Source: Saccharospirillaceae bacterium (GTDB lineage: Bacteria; Pseudomonadota; Gammaproteobacteria; Pseudomonadales; Oceanobacteraceae). Taken from it: a stretch of DNA of 64,000 nucleotides. Within the stretch, counting starts at the first letter, position 1. Every line of letters begins with the position of its first letter. Shown in pieces: positions 19,149 through 29,168 of this stretch. Where the stretch lies: NCBI GenBank assembly GCA_022448365.1, contig JAKVCS010000004.1, positions 304,846 to 368,845 of the forward strand. Direction: 5' to 3'. Made by a program: the position numbers and the translations under genes. Under the pieces are notes generated by a model that made no database searches, was not told the DNA's origin, and saw nothing but the letters and a program-made list of their open reading frames with translations.

Positions 19149-19727
19149 ATGAACGTTGAAAATGGACTATTGCAGCAAGCCGAATGGCTACCTTCCCCCA
19201 ACTATGGCGTAAGGCCTGAAAATGAAGTGTCTTTGTTAGTTATTCACAACATCAGTTTGCCACCCGGTCAGTTTGGTGGAGGGTATGTTCAGCAGTTTTT
19301 TCAGAATCGTCTTGGTATTGATGATCACGCCTACTTCAGAGAAATTGACGGGTTGCAGGTATCCAGTCATTTGTTAATTGAACGCACCGGGCATATTGTT
19401 CAGTTTGTTAATTTTAACCACAGAGCGTGGCATGCCGGAGTTTCCTGCTTTGTCGGGCGCGATAACTGCAACGACTATTCTATCGGCATCGAGCTGGAGG
19501 GCACTGATCATACCCCCTACAGTGATGAACAATATCGGGCGCTTGCTGAAGTTACCCAAGCGCTCATGACTGCTTACCCAAAGATAACTGCTGAGCGGAT
19601 TACCGGACATGAGCATATTGCACCCGGGAGAAAAACCGATCCTGGCCCAGCATTTGATTGGCCAGCTTACCGGCGCAGTATCAGTGTTATACCCATCAAC
19701 CGATCGCCAGCAGACAGAGAACCATAA
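19149..19727 (+). CDS. ampD: 1,6-anhydro-N-acetylmuramyl-L-alanine amidase AmpD
   Basis: 192 residues. Zinc ligands are His33 (LLVIHNISLPPG) and, near the C-terminus, the His and Asp of ITGHEHIAPGRKTDPG. AmpD cleaves the peptide from anhydro-muropeptides in the cytoplasm during cell-wall recycling. Its loss induces AmpC beta-lactamase where AmpR is present. No ampR or ampC lies in the window. ampE follows 9 bp downstream in the usual operon. Confidence 0.96.
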   Translation: MNVENGLLQQAEWLPSPNYGVRPENEVSLLVIHNISLPPGQFGGGYVQQFFQNRLGIDDHAYFREIDGLQVSSHLLIERTGHIVQFVNFNHRAWHAGVSCFVGRDNCNDYSIGIELEGTDHTPYSDEQYRALAEVTQALMTAYPKITAERITGHEHIAPGRKTDPGPAFDWPAYRRSISVIPINRSPADREP

Positions 19728-19736
19728 GGAAGCCTG

Positions 19737-20612
19737 ATGAAGTTTTTGATTGTGTTTATTGCCTTATTTTTGCAGAACAATCTGACCTTGCCACGACGCA
19801 GCGCGCGAAGTCGCAGCTTTCATAGTTGGTTGTCTTTCTGGTCAACGCGGGTTTTTTTTGGCCGCTTACCGCGCCATCTGAAATACTTTTTGCTGGTTGT
19901 TCTGCCAACCGTTGGCGGCGCAGCAGCGTTCGTTTTTATTGAACAATACAGCTGGGGCTTGTGGGCGGCGATCTTTGAAGTGGCACTGTTGCTTTACGTG
20001 TTATCTCACATCAGTTTTGAGCGTCACTTTGAAGCTTATGTAAAAGATCTGGAGCGTGGTGATACACAGGGCGCTTATCGTTGCGCCGAGCAATATCTGG
20101 CGGTACCGGAAATTGATATCACCAACGACGTCAGCACGTTAAATGTTCAGGTTATAAAAGTGTTGTTGCACCGCTGGTTTGAGTATTTCTTTTTGATGGT
20201 CTTCTGGTACATGGTGGCTGACGTTGCCGGGGTATTACTGGCCTGGTTCAGTGTGCAATACGCTCGTGCCAGTGACTGCGATGCCAAAGCCTGGCGTTAT
20301 TTGCATTTTCTTGAATGGATTCCGGCGCGTTTATTAGGACTCACTTTTGGCCTGGCTGGAAACTTTATGCGTGCTTTGCCTGTGTGGCAGCGTTTTTTGT
20401 GGCAAACACAGGCCAGCAGTGCCGACGTGTTGTATCAGGTTGCTTGTAGTGCCTTAACTCACAACGGTGAAGAAAAAGAGTGGCACCGTGTTGATGAAGA
20501 TGCCGAATCTGCCGTGGCCGAGTTAAAGGAGTGGCATTATCTGCATTTACGCAGTATGTCGATCTGGATGGTAGGGATTGCATTTGCCACCATCGGCGGT
20601 TGGTTGCTTTAA
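19737..20612 (+). CDS. ampE: AmpE-family inner-membrane protein
   Basis: 291 residues with four hydrophobic segments (about 1-15, 45-90 containing two, 145-170 and the C-terminal 268-290). The family hallmark is the region with FHSWLSFW near residue 30 and ERHFEAYVKDLERGD near 98. AmpE accompanies AmpD in enterobacteria and pseudomonads and is proposed to be a sensory membrane protein, but its role is unproven. It is translated directly after ampD. Confidence 0.92.
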   Translation: MKFLIVFIALFLQNNLTLPRRSARSRSFHSWLSFWSTRVFFGRLPRHLKYFLLVVLPTVGGAAAFVFIEQYSWGLWAAIFEVALLLYVLSHISFERHFEAYVKDLERGDTQGAYRCAEQYLAVPEIDITNDVSTLNVQVIKVLLHRWFEYFFLMVFWYMVADVAGVLLAWFSVQYARASDCDAKAWRYLHFLEWIPARLLGLTFGLAGNFMRALPVWQRFLWQTQASSADVLYQVACSALTHNGEEKEWHRVDEDAESAVAELKEWHYLHLRSMSIWMVGIAFATIGGWLL

Positions 20613-20694
20613 CCAGGATCGATTGCCCCGGAGCTGTGTTGCTGTGTGCTCATGTAGGTGAACGACACAGCACCTTGTTCAACAGAGAATATTC

Positions 20695-21666
20695 TCATCG
20701 TCCGCGCTTTTTTATCTCAGCTCCCAGCCATGCCGCGCCGCGGACACCACTGGAGTCGCCGTATCTGGCTTTCAGAAGTGGTGTTACTACCGTATCTGAG
20801 AAGACAAACTCGCCCCAGATTTGTGGTACCTGCTGATAAATCGAATCGATGTTGGAAACCCCACCACCCAATACAATCGCGTGTGGATCGAGGGTGTTAA
20901 TGACGCCCGCCAGCGCTTTTGCCAGACGCCGATGGTAGTTATTCATTACCCGCTGGGCCTGGGCATTGCTCTGCCTTGCCTGTGTATCCCAGGCTTCGGC
21001 ACTTTGATCGATGCCGGTTTCTTGTGCAGCTTGCTGGCGCAATCCGGGGCCAGATAATAACGTTTCGATGCAGCCCGATTGGCCACAATAACAGGCAATT
21101 TCCGAATCCTGTTGCTCACGCCACAGAAGCGGGTTGTGACCCCACTCACCGCTGATGGCATTCGGGCCACTGACCAGCCCACCATTGATGACCCAGCCCC
21201 CACCACAGCCGGTGCCAATAATCACGGCAAATACCGATGCTTTGCCCGCGGCCGCGCCGTCGGTGGCTTCTGACAAAGCAAAACAATCGGCGTCGTTGGC
21301 GATGATAATGTCATGTCCCAGTGCCCGTTCCAGATCTCCCTGCAAGTCCTGGCCAATCAAACACACCGTGTTGGCGTTTTTTACCAAACCAGTCGCTGGG
21401 CTGATGGCTCCGGGAATTCCAACTCCCAGGGTGTATTCTGCATTCAGCTCTGTGGCTGCCTGGCGCACCATGGTGGCGATATTGCTGACGATTTGCTGGT
21501 AGTCATCAGCGGGTGTCGCAGTGCGGCGACGCAGGCGAGTATTTCCCTGTTGATCCAGTGCGATGATTTCAGTTTTGGTGCCGCCGAGATCGATACCAAA
21601 CCGGAATTCCGTTTGTGTCGTGGCGTTTAAGTTGGAGGTTTTACCCGGCACTGTGGTGCGTGTCAT
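20695..21666 (-). CDS. ROK family sugar kinase
   Basis: 323 residues from the ATG at 21666 (an upstream in-frame TTG is possible). The phosphate-binding motif FGIDLGGTKTEIIALD lies near the N-terminus. The ROK zinc motif is clear: GHNPLLW followed by CYCGQSGCIET. The catalytic Asp lies in IANDADCFALSE and the adenosine motif in IVLGGGVSN. It is closest in style to the fructokinase/NagK/Mak group of ROK kinases. The exact sugar is unknown, and no transporter or sugar gene is adjacent. It converges on ampE. Confidence 0.88.
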   Translation of the reverse strand: MTRTTVPGKTSNLNATTQTEFRFGIDLGGTKTEIIALDQQGNTRLRRRTATPADDYQQIVSNIATMVRQAATELNAEYTLGVGIPGAISPATGLVKNANTVCLIGQDLQGDLERALGHDIIIANDADCFALSEATDGAAAGKASVFAVIIGTGCGGGWVINGGLVSGPNAISGEWGHNPLLWREQQDSEIACYCGQSGCIETLLSGPGLRQQAAQETGIDQSAEAWDTQARQSNAQAQRVMNNYHRRLAKALAGVINTLDPHAIVLGGGVSNIDSIYQQVPQIWGEFVFSDTVVTPLLKARYGDSSGVRGAAWLGAEIKKRGR

Positions 21667-21773
21667 TGAAAGGCCTGCTGCAGAATTCAACAGGCGCAGT
21701 GTAAGGTAGATTCAAGCGGTCGGGAATGCTGCTGAGTAAGATGAGATGGGTCTTTGAACGGCCGCAGTTGTCG

Positions 21774-22157
21774 TTAGTTATGGCTGTAGCTTTTCATCAT
21801 GGTTTTTAACATGTCTGTTGCGCCACTGATGGTGCAGCCGTTGCCGTACAGACTGGGCGTCAGTTTATCGCTCCACACTACTTCAGCGATGCAGTTACCC
21901 GTGCGGCGCCCGTCAATATTGGGCGGGATATCAACCAGGTCCAGTTCGAAGGTGGTGCCCGGAGCCAATGCTTCATAACTGGAAATCATTATGCCGGTTT
22001 CAGAGCAATCGACCAGCAACCCCAGATATTCTTTGCTGCCATGTTCAAACACACTGACCGTACTTTTCAGTGTCCAGCGAGGGTGCATGCGCTGCTCTTT
22101 GTCAGAAGTGGGGTGCTCGGGAGTCATCAAACCGCTCTCTTTTGTGGTTAAATCCAT
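21774..22157 (-). CDS. PilZ domain c-di-GMP-binding protein
   Basis: 127 residues, a stand-alone PilZ domain. The c-di-GMP motifs are intact: RMHPR (RxxxR, about residues 23-27) and DCSETG (DxSxxG, about 50-55). YGNGCTI near the C-terminus completes the beta-barrel. Binding is predicted; the target process is unknown. It is divergent from cobU, with only 28 bp between the start codons. With lapD and the GGDEF protein it makes three c-di-GMP-linked loci in this window. Confidence 0.88.
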   Translation of the reverse strand: MDLTTKESGLMTPEHPTSDKEQRMHPRWTLKSTVSVFEHGSKEYLGLLVDCSETGIMISSYEALAPGTTFELDLVDIPPNIDGRRTGNCIAEVVWSDKLTPSLYGNGCTISGATDMLKTMMKSYSHN

Positions 22158-22185
22158 GTTTTAACTATAGATCAGTTATTGGCAC

Positions 22186-22776
22186 ATGAACGCGATTGAA
22201 TTGGTTTTAGGTGGCGCCCGTTCTGGTAAAAGCCGCTACGGTGAGCAGCAGACAGGTCGCGCCGAGCAATTGGGGCTCTCGCCGGTGGTCTACGTTGCGA
22301 CGGCATTTGCTGGTGATGGTGAAATGTCGGATCGTATTAAACGTCATCGCGATGAGCGCCCGGCACATTGGTTTACCCGGGAAGAGAGCGTCAATCTGGC
22401 ACAATGTCTGGCTGATATTCAGAGCAGCCATCCGGATGCGGTGATTCTGGTGGATTGTCTGACGTTGTGGCTGACCAATTGTTTGTTAGCGGATAACAGC
22501 GAATGCTGGCCCGAGCAAAAAGAGCAGTTGCTGCAACAGCTGGGCAATATGAGGCAGCGGGTTATTCTGGTGAGTAATGAAGTGGGTCAGGGCGTGGTCC
22601 CCATGGGTGAACTGAGTCGTCGATTTGTTGATGAGGCCGGTTGGTTGCACCAGGACATCGCAGCGTTGGCCAATGATGTCACGCTGGTGGTTGCAGGTTT
22701 GCCGATGGCATTGAAGCGCAATGGTCAAATGCAGTCGGGCGCAGCCTGCCCACCCCTGCATTTGTTATCTGACTGA
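22186..22776 (+). CDS. cobU: Adenosylcobinamide kinase / adenosylcobinamide-phosphate guanylyltransferase
   Basis: 196 residues. It phosphorylates adenosylcobinamide and attaches GMP, activating it for lower-ligand attachment. The N-terminal P-loop LVLGGARSGKSRYGE and the following VYVATAFAGDGEM, RHRDERP and VLVDCLTLWLTN are CobU signatures. VSNEVGQGVVPMGELSRRFVDEAG is the conserved C-terminal block. It is the first gene of cobU-cobT-cobC-cobS. No B12 riboswitch is seen in the 28-bp gap upstream. Confidence 0.96.
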   Translation: MNAIELVLGGARSGKSRYGEQQTGRAEQLGLSPVVYVATAFAGDGEMSDRIKRHRDERPAHWFTREESVNLAQCLADIQSSHPDAVILVDCLTLWLTNCLLADNSECWPEQKEQLLQQLGNMRQRVILVSNEVGQGVVPMGELSRRFVDEAGWLHQDIAALANDVTLVVAGLPMALKRNGQMQSGAACPPLHLLSD

Positions 22777-22865
22777 TGGGTTGCTTGACCCATGTCTGAA
22801 AAAAATGCCGCAGAACGTTAACGAAAAACAACCGATAAAAAACGACGAATAAAAGACGTATCACT

Positions 22866-23924
22866 ATGACTACAGAATCCTGGTGGCAGGCTGCCGCTGC
22901 TGATATCGACAAAACCAGTCTCGCAAAGGCCTGGGAACATCAGAACCAACTGACGAAACCACCCGGTGCACTGGGTCAGCTGGAACAGTTGGCTACCCGG
23001 ATGGCCGCTTATCAGCGTCAGCCTCACCCTGAAATCCGAAAGCCCCATTGTGTGGTGTTTGCTGGCGATCATGGTGTGGTGGCTCAGGGCGTTTCTGCGT
23101 TTCCGCAAGCGGTGACGGTTGAGATGCTGAAGAACTTTGTTGCTGGTGGTGCTGCCATTTCAGTGCTGTCACGGCTCAATCAATTTGAACTGTCGGTGGT
23201 TAACTGTGGTACGGCCATCCCGTGCGATCAATTAGAGGGTGTGGTGCATGCGCCGGTAGCGCCAGGTACGGCCGATTTTTCTCAGCAGCCAGCGATGACA
23301 CAACAACAGGCTGAGCAAGCGTTAGCCATCGGAGCTGACCAGGTTGATCGGTTGAAACAGTCTGGTTGTGATTTCTTCATGGCCGGTGAAATGGGGATTG
23401 GTAATACTTCTGCTGCCAGTGGCATCTCAGCGTTGCTGTTATCCCAGAGTGTTGCTGAGCTGGTGGGCCCGGGAACCGGTGTTGACGGCGCGGCGCTGGA
23501 TCATAAACGTGAAATTCTGGTCGCCAGTGTGGACCGTGCACAGCAACAATACACACAGCCACTGGATGCGCTGGTGCAGTTGGGTGGGTTTGAAATCGGT
23601 GCTATTGCCGGTGCATACGTTCGTGCGGCACAACGTGGAATTCCGGTGTTAGTTGACGGCTTTATTGCCACCAGCGCGGCACTATTGGCAGTGAAATTAA
23701 ACCCATCGGTGCGTGAATGGCTGATGTTCAGTCATGGTTCTGCAGAGCCGGGGCATCAGTCTTTGCTGGCGGGTCTCAGTGCCAGGCCGTTACTCGATCT
23801 GGGCATGCGCCTGGGCGAGGGTTCCGGTGCTGCAGTGGCAATCAGTCTGATTCGTCAGGCGCTGGCGTTACACAATCAAATGGCAACGTTTGCCCAGGCT
23901 AACGTTTCAGGAGCGGACAGCTGA
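22866..23924 (+). CDS. cobT: Nicotinate-nucleotide:dimethylbenzimidazole phosphoribosyltransferase
   Basis: 352 residues. It makes alpha-ribazole 5'-phosphate from nicotinate mononucleotide and the lower-ligand base. Seen are TKPPGALGQLEQLA, VVFAGDHGVVAQGVSAFP, the FFMAGEMGIGNTSAA substrate-binding block, and GFEIGAIAGAYVRAAQ with VLVDGFIATSAALLA. It lies 89 bp after cobU and is followed by cobC after a single base. Confidence 0.96.
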   Translation: MTTESWWQAAAADIDKTSLAKAWEHQNQLTKPPGALGQLEQLATRMAAYQRQPHPEIRKPHCVVFAGDHGVVAQGVSAFPQAVTVEMLKNFVAGGAAISVLSRLNQFELSVVNCGTAIPCDQLEGVVHAPVAPGTADFSQQPAMTQQQAEQALAIGADQVDRLKQSGCDFFMAGEMGIGNTSAASGISALLLSQSVAELVGPGTGVDGAALDHKREILVASVDRAQQQYTQPLDALVQLGGFEIGAIAGAYVRAAQRGIPVLVDGFIATSAALLAVKLNPSVREWLMFSHGSAEPGHQSLLAGLSARPLLDLGMRLGEGSGAAVAISLIRQALALHNQMATFAQANVSGADS

Positions 23925-23925
23925 T

Positions 23926-24600
23926 ATGAACGATTCGAGTAACGTTACAACGACTTATATCGATCTGATTCGTCATGGAGAGCCGGATGGCGGTAACGTG
24001 TTTCGTGGCCGGGTAAATTTGCCTCTGACCGAAACCGGAAAACGTCAGTTTCAGGCGCGTGTAAAACAACATCGACAAAACTGGCAACAAATCATCACTT
24101 CACCATTACAGCGCTGCAGCGACAGTGCTTATTGGCTGGCGAGCGATCGGGCGTTGCCTTGTACCGAAGTGAGCGACTGGCAGGAAATTGATTACGGCGA
24201 TTGGGAAAATAAACCGGTCGATGAAGTATTTAAACAACATTCCCATCAGGCGCAGAAAATGTGGCAGCAACCCATGTCATTCTGCGCTCCGAATGGTGAG
24301 TCTGTTCCTGATTTTCAACAGCGTATTGTTGCCGCCTGGGAGGCGTTGTTAGCAAAGTATCCGGGACAACATCTGTTATTGGTTAATCACGGTGGTGTGA
24401 TGCGCGTATTGATGCAACACCTGCTGCAGCTTGATCCGCAGGCGATGAATCGGTTGGCCATTCCTTACGCCGCGCTGATTCGCTTTAAAGTGGATCACAC
24501 GTCAGAAAATGGTAAAACCAGGCACTGGGTGTCGCTGCTGGCGATGGATGGTGAAGAGCTGAGTGATGATCGTGTCCACACCATTCTGGGGGATGGATAA
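23926..24600 (+). CDS. cobC: Alpha-ribazole phosphatase / histidine phosphatase family protein
   Basis: 224 residues from the ATG with CAGGAG upstream, 1 bp after the cobT stop; an earlier in-frame start would overlap cobT. The phosphohistidine motif is LIRHGEPD, with Arg in SPLQRCSDSA and a second His in LLLVNHGGVMRV. This is the histidine phosphatase superfamily. Within a cob operon it is expected to dephosphorylate alpha-ribazole phosphate or adenosylcobalamin phosphate. Confidence 0.92.
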   Translation: MNDSSNVTTTYIDLIRHGEPDGGNVFRGRVNLPLTETGKRQFQARVKQHRQNWQQIITSPLQRCSDSAYWLASDRALPCTEVSDWQEIDYGDWENKPVDEVFKQHSHQAQKMWQQPMSFCAPNGESVPDFQQRIVAAWEALLAKYPGQHLLLVNHGGVMRVLMQHLLQLDPQAMNRLAIPYAALIRFKVDHTSENGKTRHWVSLLAMDGEELSDDRVHTILGDG

Positions 24601-24602
24601 CA

Positions 24603-25370
24603 ATGGCCAGCTGGTACTGGGCGTTTTGGTATGCGCTGGTGTTTCTCACCCGCATTCCGGCACCTTATTTACAGCGCGTGGATGATGAAGTGGCGCAGCG
24701 CTCGCTGGCATTCTATCCACTGGTAGGCGCGATTGTAGGTGCATTATCAGCTGCTTTTGTGATGAGTTGCTGGTGGTATAACCCGGCCGTTTCACCGACA
24801 TTACTGGCGGCCTTAACGGTGGCACTACTGACGTTAATTACCGGTGGACTGCACCTGGACGGTTTGGCCGACAGTGCCGATGCCTGGATTGGCGGTTTAG
24901 GAAATAAAGAAAAAACGCTGGAGATCATGAAAGATCCCCGGGTTGGTCCAATTGGCGCTTTAAGTATTGGTTTGTTGTTGCTGCTTCAATTTGCGGCGCT
25001 GCAGGTATTATTTTCTGGTGCTTTACCGTCTTGGCAGATCCTGGCCACGTTATTACTGCTACCGGCGATGTCACGTGCCAGCGTTGTCGGCATGTTAGCC
25101 AGCACTGATTATGTCAGAGCAAAAGGGCTGGCCAGTTCGCTGGTAAAAGGTGCCACACGGCTGAGAATTTTTACGATGCTGATCCTGATCGCAATGGCCG
25201 CTGTGATCGTATTTCAGCAGAAGGCAATCTTGCTACTCTTGCTGTGGTTGGCAGTAAACGCATTTTTCCGTCATGTGATGATACAACGCATCGGCGGCTG
25301 TACCGGGGATACCATTGGCGCCTCGATTGCGTTGCAGGAAACGTTGCTTCTTGCTGCATTTACCTTGTAG
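24603..25370 (+). CDS. cobS: Adenosylcobinamide-GDP ribazoletransferase (cobalamin synthase)
   Basis: 255 residues, inner-membrane protein with about six hydrophobic segments. It joins adenosylcobinamide-GDP and alpha-ribazole(-phosphate) to finish the coenzyme. Motifs include FLTRIPAP near the N-terminus, GGLHLDGLADSADAW (metal and substrate binding), KDPRVGPIGAL and the C-terminal GGCTGDTIGASIALQE. It starts 2 bp after cobC and ends the operon; cobQ converges 47 bp beyond. Confidence 0.96.
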   Translation: MASWYWAFWYALVFLTRIPAPYLQRVDDEVAQRSLAFYPLVGAIVGALSAAFVMSCWWYNPAVSPTLLAALTVALLTLITGGLHLDGLADSADAWIGGLGNKEKTLEIMKDPRVGPIGALSIGLLLLLQFAALQVLFSGALPSWQILATLLLLPAMSRASVVGMLASTDYVRAKGLASSLVKGATRLRIFTMLILIAMAAVIVFQQKAILLLLLWLAVNAFFRHVMIQRIGGCTGDTIGASIALQETLLLAAFTL

Positions 25371-25417
25371 CTGTGACAGATGACCCTTTGCGGAATACTG
25401 TTAAAATGTTTCGGTAT

Positions 25418-26926
25418 TTAAGAGCGATGGCGGTTAAATTTTTCCAGAGCCGATTGTAATTTCCCGAAGTCCATAGCTTCTTCCGTACTGTTGGCTAAAC
25501 GTTCTATTTGTTGTTGGCGAATGGCATTAAAGTCGGGTGTTTCCACACCACTCAGCCCGGCCCAACGCAATAACGGTTCGAGGGCTTCGCGGGTATCAAA
25601 TAATCCATGCCAGTAGGTGCCAAGAATTTGCTGATCTGCGGATAGAAAGCCACAAGGTACCTTGCCGGATTTGATAACCGATTGTAATTCGGTGTCATCG
25701 TTGAAAGAGATACCGGCATGAATTTCATAGCCCTGAATGGTCGCATCCTGTTGGTCCGGCAATGATAATATTCCGCTGACTTGCTTCAGTGTTTTTTGTG
25801 CCTGCAGTTCGGTAGTGATCGGCAAATACCCAAGGGCGGTCGTTTTCCCTGCGATCCCCTCAATTCCTTCCGGGTCTGATACACACTTACCCAGCATCTG
25901 AAAGCCACCGCAAATACCCATTAATTTACCGCCGTAGCGCAGGTGTTTGTTTAAGTATTGTGGCCAGTCGGCAGATTGACTGGTCAACCAATGAAGGTCG
26001 GCGCGGGTATTTTTTGACCCGGGTAAAATCACCAGATCACAGGGGGGTGGCGTCTGCTCCGGGCCAATCAATTTCAGGTCAACCTGGGGATGAACACGCA
26101 GGGCATCAAAATCCGTATGATTGCTGATGCGTGGATAAACCGGAACAACAACCGTGAGCTTCTGCTGTGGGTCAATCTGTTTATCGAGGTGTTGTTCCAG
26201 ATTGAGTGCATCTTCACCATCCAGATATAAACCATGCAGATAGGGCAACACCCCCAATACCGGTTTCCCGGTTTTTTGTTCCAGCCAGTCCAGACCGGAT
26301 TCCAGCAATTTAATATCACCGCGGAAGCGGTTTATGACAAAGCCGATTACCCGCTCTCGCTCCGACTCGGACAAACAGTCGAGTGTGCCAACCAGGTGAG
26401 CGAATACGCCACCGCGATCAATATCAGCAATCAGAATCACCGGACAATCCACGGCTTCAGCAAAACCCATATTGGCAATATCATTGGTGCGCAGGTTCAC
26501 TTCAGCCGGGCTACCTGCACCTTCAACAAGAACGGCATCGTACGAATCTCTCAGGCGCTGAAAAGACTGTAACACCGCTTGCATCGCGGTTTGCTTATAA
26601 TCGTGATAGGCGACGGCTCCCAGGTTGCCAATGGCTTTACCATGAATAATGACCTGGCTGCCCATATCGGATGTCGGTTTTAATAATACCGGGTTCATAT
26701 CCGTCGTTGGCTCGACGTTACACGCGACCGCCTGCAGCGCCTGGGCCCGGCCGATTTCACCGCCATCGGCAGTGACTGCACTGTTGAGTGCCATGTTCTG
26801 GGGTTTAAAAGGGGCGACCCGTGCGCCACGGTTGGCATAGATCCGCCCCAGCGCGCACACCAGCGTACTTTTACCGGCATCAGACGTGGTGCCTTGTATC
26901 ATTAACTGCTGTGGTGCTGAGGTCAT
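25418..26926 (-). CDS. cobQ: Adenosylcobyric acid synthase (glutamine-hydrolysing)
   Basis: 502 residues from the chosen ATG, which places the P-loop-like [19 protein letters not shown] at the N-terminus. A longer in-frame reading would overlap the divergent cbiB and lacks family similarity. The N-terminal ATP-binding domain ([20 protein letters not shown]) is followed by a class I glutamine amidotransferase domain with nucleophile region [11 protein letters not shown] and His in [10 protein letters not shown]. It amidates four carboxyls of adenosylcobyrinic acid a,c-diamide. It is divergent from cbiB with 80 bp between them. Confidence 0.96.
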   Translation of the reverse strand: MTSAPQQLMIQGTTSDAGKSTLVCALGRIYANRGARVAPFKPQNMALNSAVTADGGEIGRAQALQAVACNVEPTTDMNPVLLKPTSDMGSQVIIHGKAIGNLGAVAYHDYKQTAMQAVLQSFQRLRDSYDAVLVEGAGSPAEVNLRTNDIANMGFAEAVDCPVILIADIDRGGVFAHLVGTLDCLSESERERVIGFVINRFRGDIKLLESGLDWLEQKTGKPVLGVLPYLHGLYLDGEDALNLEQHLDKQIDPQQKLTVVVPVYPRISNHTDFDALRVHPQVDLKLIGPEQTPPPCDLVILPGSKNTRADLHWLTSQSADWPQYLNKHLRYGGKLMGICGGFQMLGKCVSDPEGIEGIAGKTTALGYLPITTELQAQKTLKQVSGILSLPDQQDATIQGYEIHAGISFNDDTELQSVIKSGKVPCGFLSADQQILGTYWHGLFDTREALEPLLRWAGLSGVETPDFNAIRQQQIERLANSTEEAMDFGKLQSALEKFNRHRS

Positions 26927-27006
26927 AAAGTGGGCCTTCTGGTAAACTCCGTGGCCTTTATCGCTGTGTTTGGCCCGGTATTTATGAATTTTGAGTATTT
27001 TACGGC

Positions 27007-28020
27007 ATGACGCTACTTTTAAGTGCTTTTTTTGCTGCCCTGGCGTTGTTACTGGATTATCGCCTGGCAGAGCCAAAACGCTTTCACCCTTTAGTCGGTT
27101 TTGGCAACTGGGCCAATGCCTTGCAGCAACGACTGAATCCTAAGGTATCGGCACTTTTTCCTGCAATGCTGCGCCGCTCGACCACGCTACAATTTATCTT
27201 TGGTGTTATTGCATTGTTAATTGCCGTTGGGCCGCTGTTTTATTTTTTCTGGGCCGCTCTCCGTCTGTTACACGCTTATTCCCACTGGCTGGCCGCACTG
27301 GTCGAAATAATCCTGTTGTATGTGTGTATTGGTGGCCGCAGCCTGCAACAGCATGTGCTGGCAGTAAAACAGGCGTTGGATCAACACGACCTGATGACTG
27401 CAAGACAAAAACTCAGCTGGATTGTCAGTCGTGAAACCACACAACTCAGTGAACAACAGGTTGCTCAGGCGAATATCGAGACCACTTTGGAAAACAGTTC
27501 GGATGCTATCTTTGCTTCATTGTTCTGGTTTGCGATTGGTGGTGCATCTCTGGTTTTGTTACACCGCTGGCTGAATACGCTGGACGCAATGTGGGGCTAT
27601 AAAAATCCCCAATTTTTATATTTTGGTCGAGCGGCTGCGCGTCTGGATGACGTGATGAATTACATTCCGGCGCGTTTAACCGCTATGTGTTTTTGCCTGT
27701 TAAGTCCTTGGTTATGGCTGGTGGATAAGCGCCGTAATGCAGCCTGGTACTGCTGGCAAACCCAGGCAGAGCAATGTTCCAGTCCTAATGCCGGACCGGT
27801 TATGACAGCCGGAGCCGGTGCATTAAATTGCCGTTTAAGTGACGGTGCTTTTTACCACGGTGAGTGGCAACAAAAACCACCAATGGGATGTGGTGACGCG
27901 GCAGACGTTAAGGATATTCAACCAGCGCTGACTCTGGTGACTCGTGCCATTGTGCTTTACATGAGCTTGTGGCTGCTGGCCGGATTGTTACTGGTTTTTA
28001 TAGAGGGTGGCTATGTTTGA
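27007..28020 (+). CDS. cbiB: Adenosylcobinamide-phosphate synthase CbiB
   Basis: 337 residues with several membrane segments (about 1-15, 55-80, 90-105, 165-185, 215-240 and 315-335). It attaches aminopropanol phosphate to adenosylcobyric acid in the inner membrane. Family motifs visible are [46 protein letters not shown] and [24 protein letters not shown] (split over 205-230). Pseudomonads call the equivalent gene cobD. It overlaps the next gene by 8 bp. Confidence 0.95.
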   Translation: MTLLLSAFFAALALLLDYRLAEPKRFHPLVGFGNWANALQQRLNPKVSALFPAMLRRSTTLQFIFGVIALLIAVGPLFYFFWAALRLLHAYSHWLAALVEIILLYVCIGGRSLQQHVLAVKQALDQHDLMTARQKLSWIVSRETTQLSEQQVAQANIETTLENSSDAIFASLFWFAIGGASLVLLHRWLNTLDAMWGYKNPQFLYFGRAAARLDDVMNYIPARLTAMCFCLLSPWLWLVDKRRNAAWYCWQTQAEQCSSPNAGPVMTAGAGALNCRLSDGAFYHGEWQQKPPMGCGDAADVKDIQPALTLVTRAIVLYMSLWLLAGLLLVFIEGGYV

Positions 28021-29143
28021 TACAAACTGCGGTGGCCCTCAACACGGCGGTAATTTATCGCACGCCATGGCTGAATTTGGCGGGCAAGCTGAGCAATGGC
28101 TGGACTTGTCGACGGGGATCAGTCCTTACAGCTGGCCAGTAGCAAAGGTATTAACGAGAGCGCCATCAAGCTGCTGGCATCAATTACCCGATGATGATCT
28201 ATATCGGGCAACACAGTCCGCCGCTGCTGAATATTACGCGCCGTTGTCGCAGGCGGGTTGTGAACAATACGTATTGGCCTCAGGCACTCAGGCGATTATT
28301 CAACAATTACCGATTTTTTTTGCGGCCCATGTGTATCAAAAACCGGTTTCTGAGTTGCGCATCTGGGTAATGGCGGGCAGTTATGGCGAACACCGTTATT
28401 GCTGGTGGAAGGCGGGTGCTCAGGTCACAGAAAAATCAGCACAACAGCTGCGGGATAGTTTGCAGGACCTTCATGTCGGGTTGCCTGATATTCTATTGTT
28501 GGTGAATCCCGATAATCCCAGTGGTGAGAACTGGACGTATGACGAAATTCAGAGCTGGCAGAAAAGGCTCAGTAAAAACAATGGTTGGTTGATTCTTGAC
28601 TGTGCCTTTGCGGATAGTAATGGCGAAGTATTTTTCAATAATAAAGCTGAAGGATTTTCTAACAATGAAAACGGCACAGAAAATACCCGCCAATCGGAAA
28701 ATAATCTGTTGTTATTAACCTCCATTGGAAAGTTTTTCGGGCTTGCTGGATTACGCTTTGGTTGTTGTATTTTACCTCCACAATGGGCGCAACGACTAAG
28801 AGAGCAACTTGGTCCCTGGCCAGTGTCTGGGTTAACCCTATGGCTTGCTCAACAAGCATTTGCTGACCATGTCTGGCAACAACAAAACCGTATGGCGATT
28901 CAGCAGATTCAGCAGCAGCTGATTGATGCCTGTGAGGGTTTACCGGTTTATGGCACAACGCCTTTATTTATTACGTTACAAAGCTCTGAGGCTGAATACT
29001 GGCAGCAACAGCTGGCGAGCAGGAAAATCTGGAGCCGCTGTTTTAAACAACAGAACTTACTGCGCCTGGGTTTGCCACAGCAACATAATTTTGAGCGGCT
29101 ACAGCTCGCTCTGACATCGTTAAAAGCGGGCAGCATCAAATAA
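28013..29143 (+). CDS. cobD: L-threonine-O-3-phosphate decarboxylase (PLP-dependent)
   Basis: 376 residues from the ATG at 28013, which has AGAGGGTGG just upstream; a GTG at 28007 is the alternative. The class I/II aminotransferase fold shows HGGNLSHAMAEFGG near the start, VNPDNPSGENW and the PLP-lysine region LTSIGKFFGLAGLRFGC. It produces aminopropanol phosphate for the nucleotide loop. It overlaps cbiB, with which it works in one pathway step. A low-complexity insert rich in Asn and Glu (about 212-228) precedes the PLP site. Confidence 0.92.
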   Translation: MFDTNCGGPQHGGNLSHAMAEFGGQAEQWLDLSTGISPYSWPVAKVLTRAPSSCWHQLPDDDLYRATQSAAAEYYAPLSQAGCEQYVLASGTQAIIQQLPIFFAAHVYQKPVSELRIWVMAGSYGEHRYCWWKAGAQVTEKSAQQLRDSLQDLHVGLPDILLLVNPDNPSGENWTYDEIQSWQKRLSKNNGWLILDCAFADSNGEVFFNNKAEGFSNNENGTENTRQSENNLLLLTSIGKFFGLAGLRFGCCILPPQWAQRLREQLGPWPVSGLTLWLAQQAFADHVWQQQNRMAIQQIQQQLIDACEGLPVYGTTPLFITLQSSEAEYWQQQLASRKIWSRCFKQQNLLRLGLPQQHNFERLQLALTSLKAGSIK

Positions 29144-29168
29144 TGGATCTGCCCAAAGAAGAGTGGCA

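Noticed and set aside
21691..22865. Cobalamin riboswitch before cobU or cobT
   Set aside because: No B12-box-like or conserved stem elements could be made out in the short gaps.
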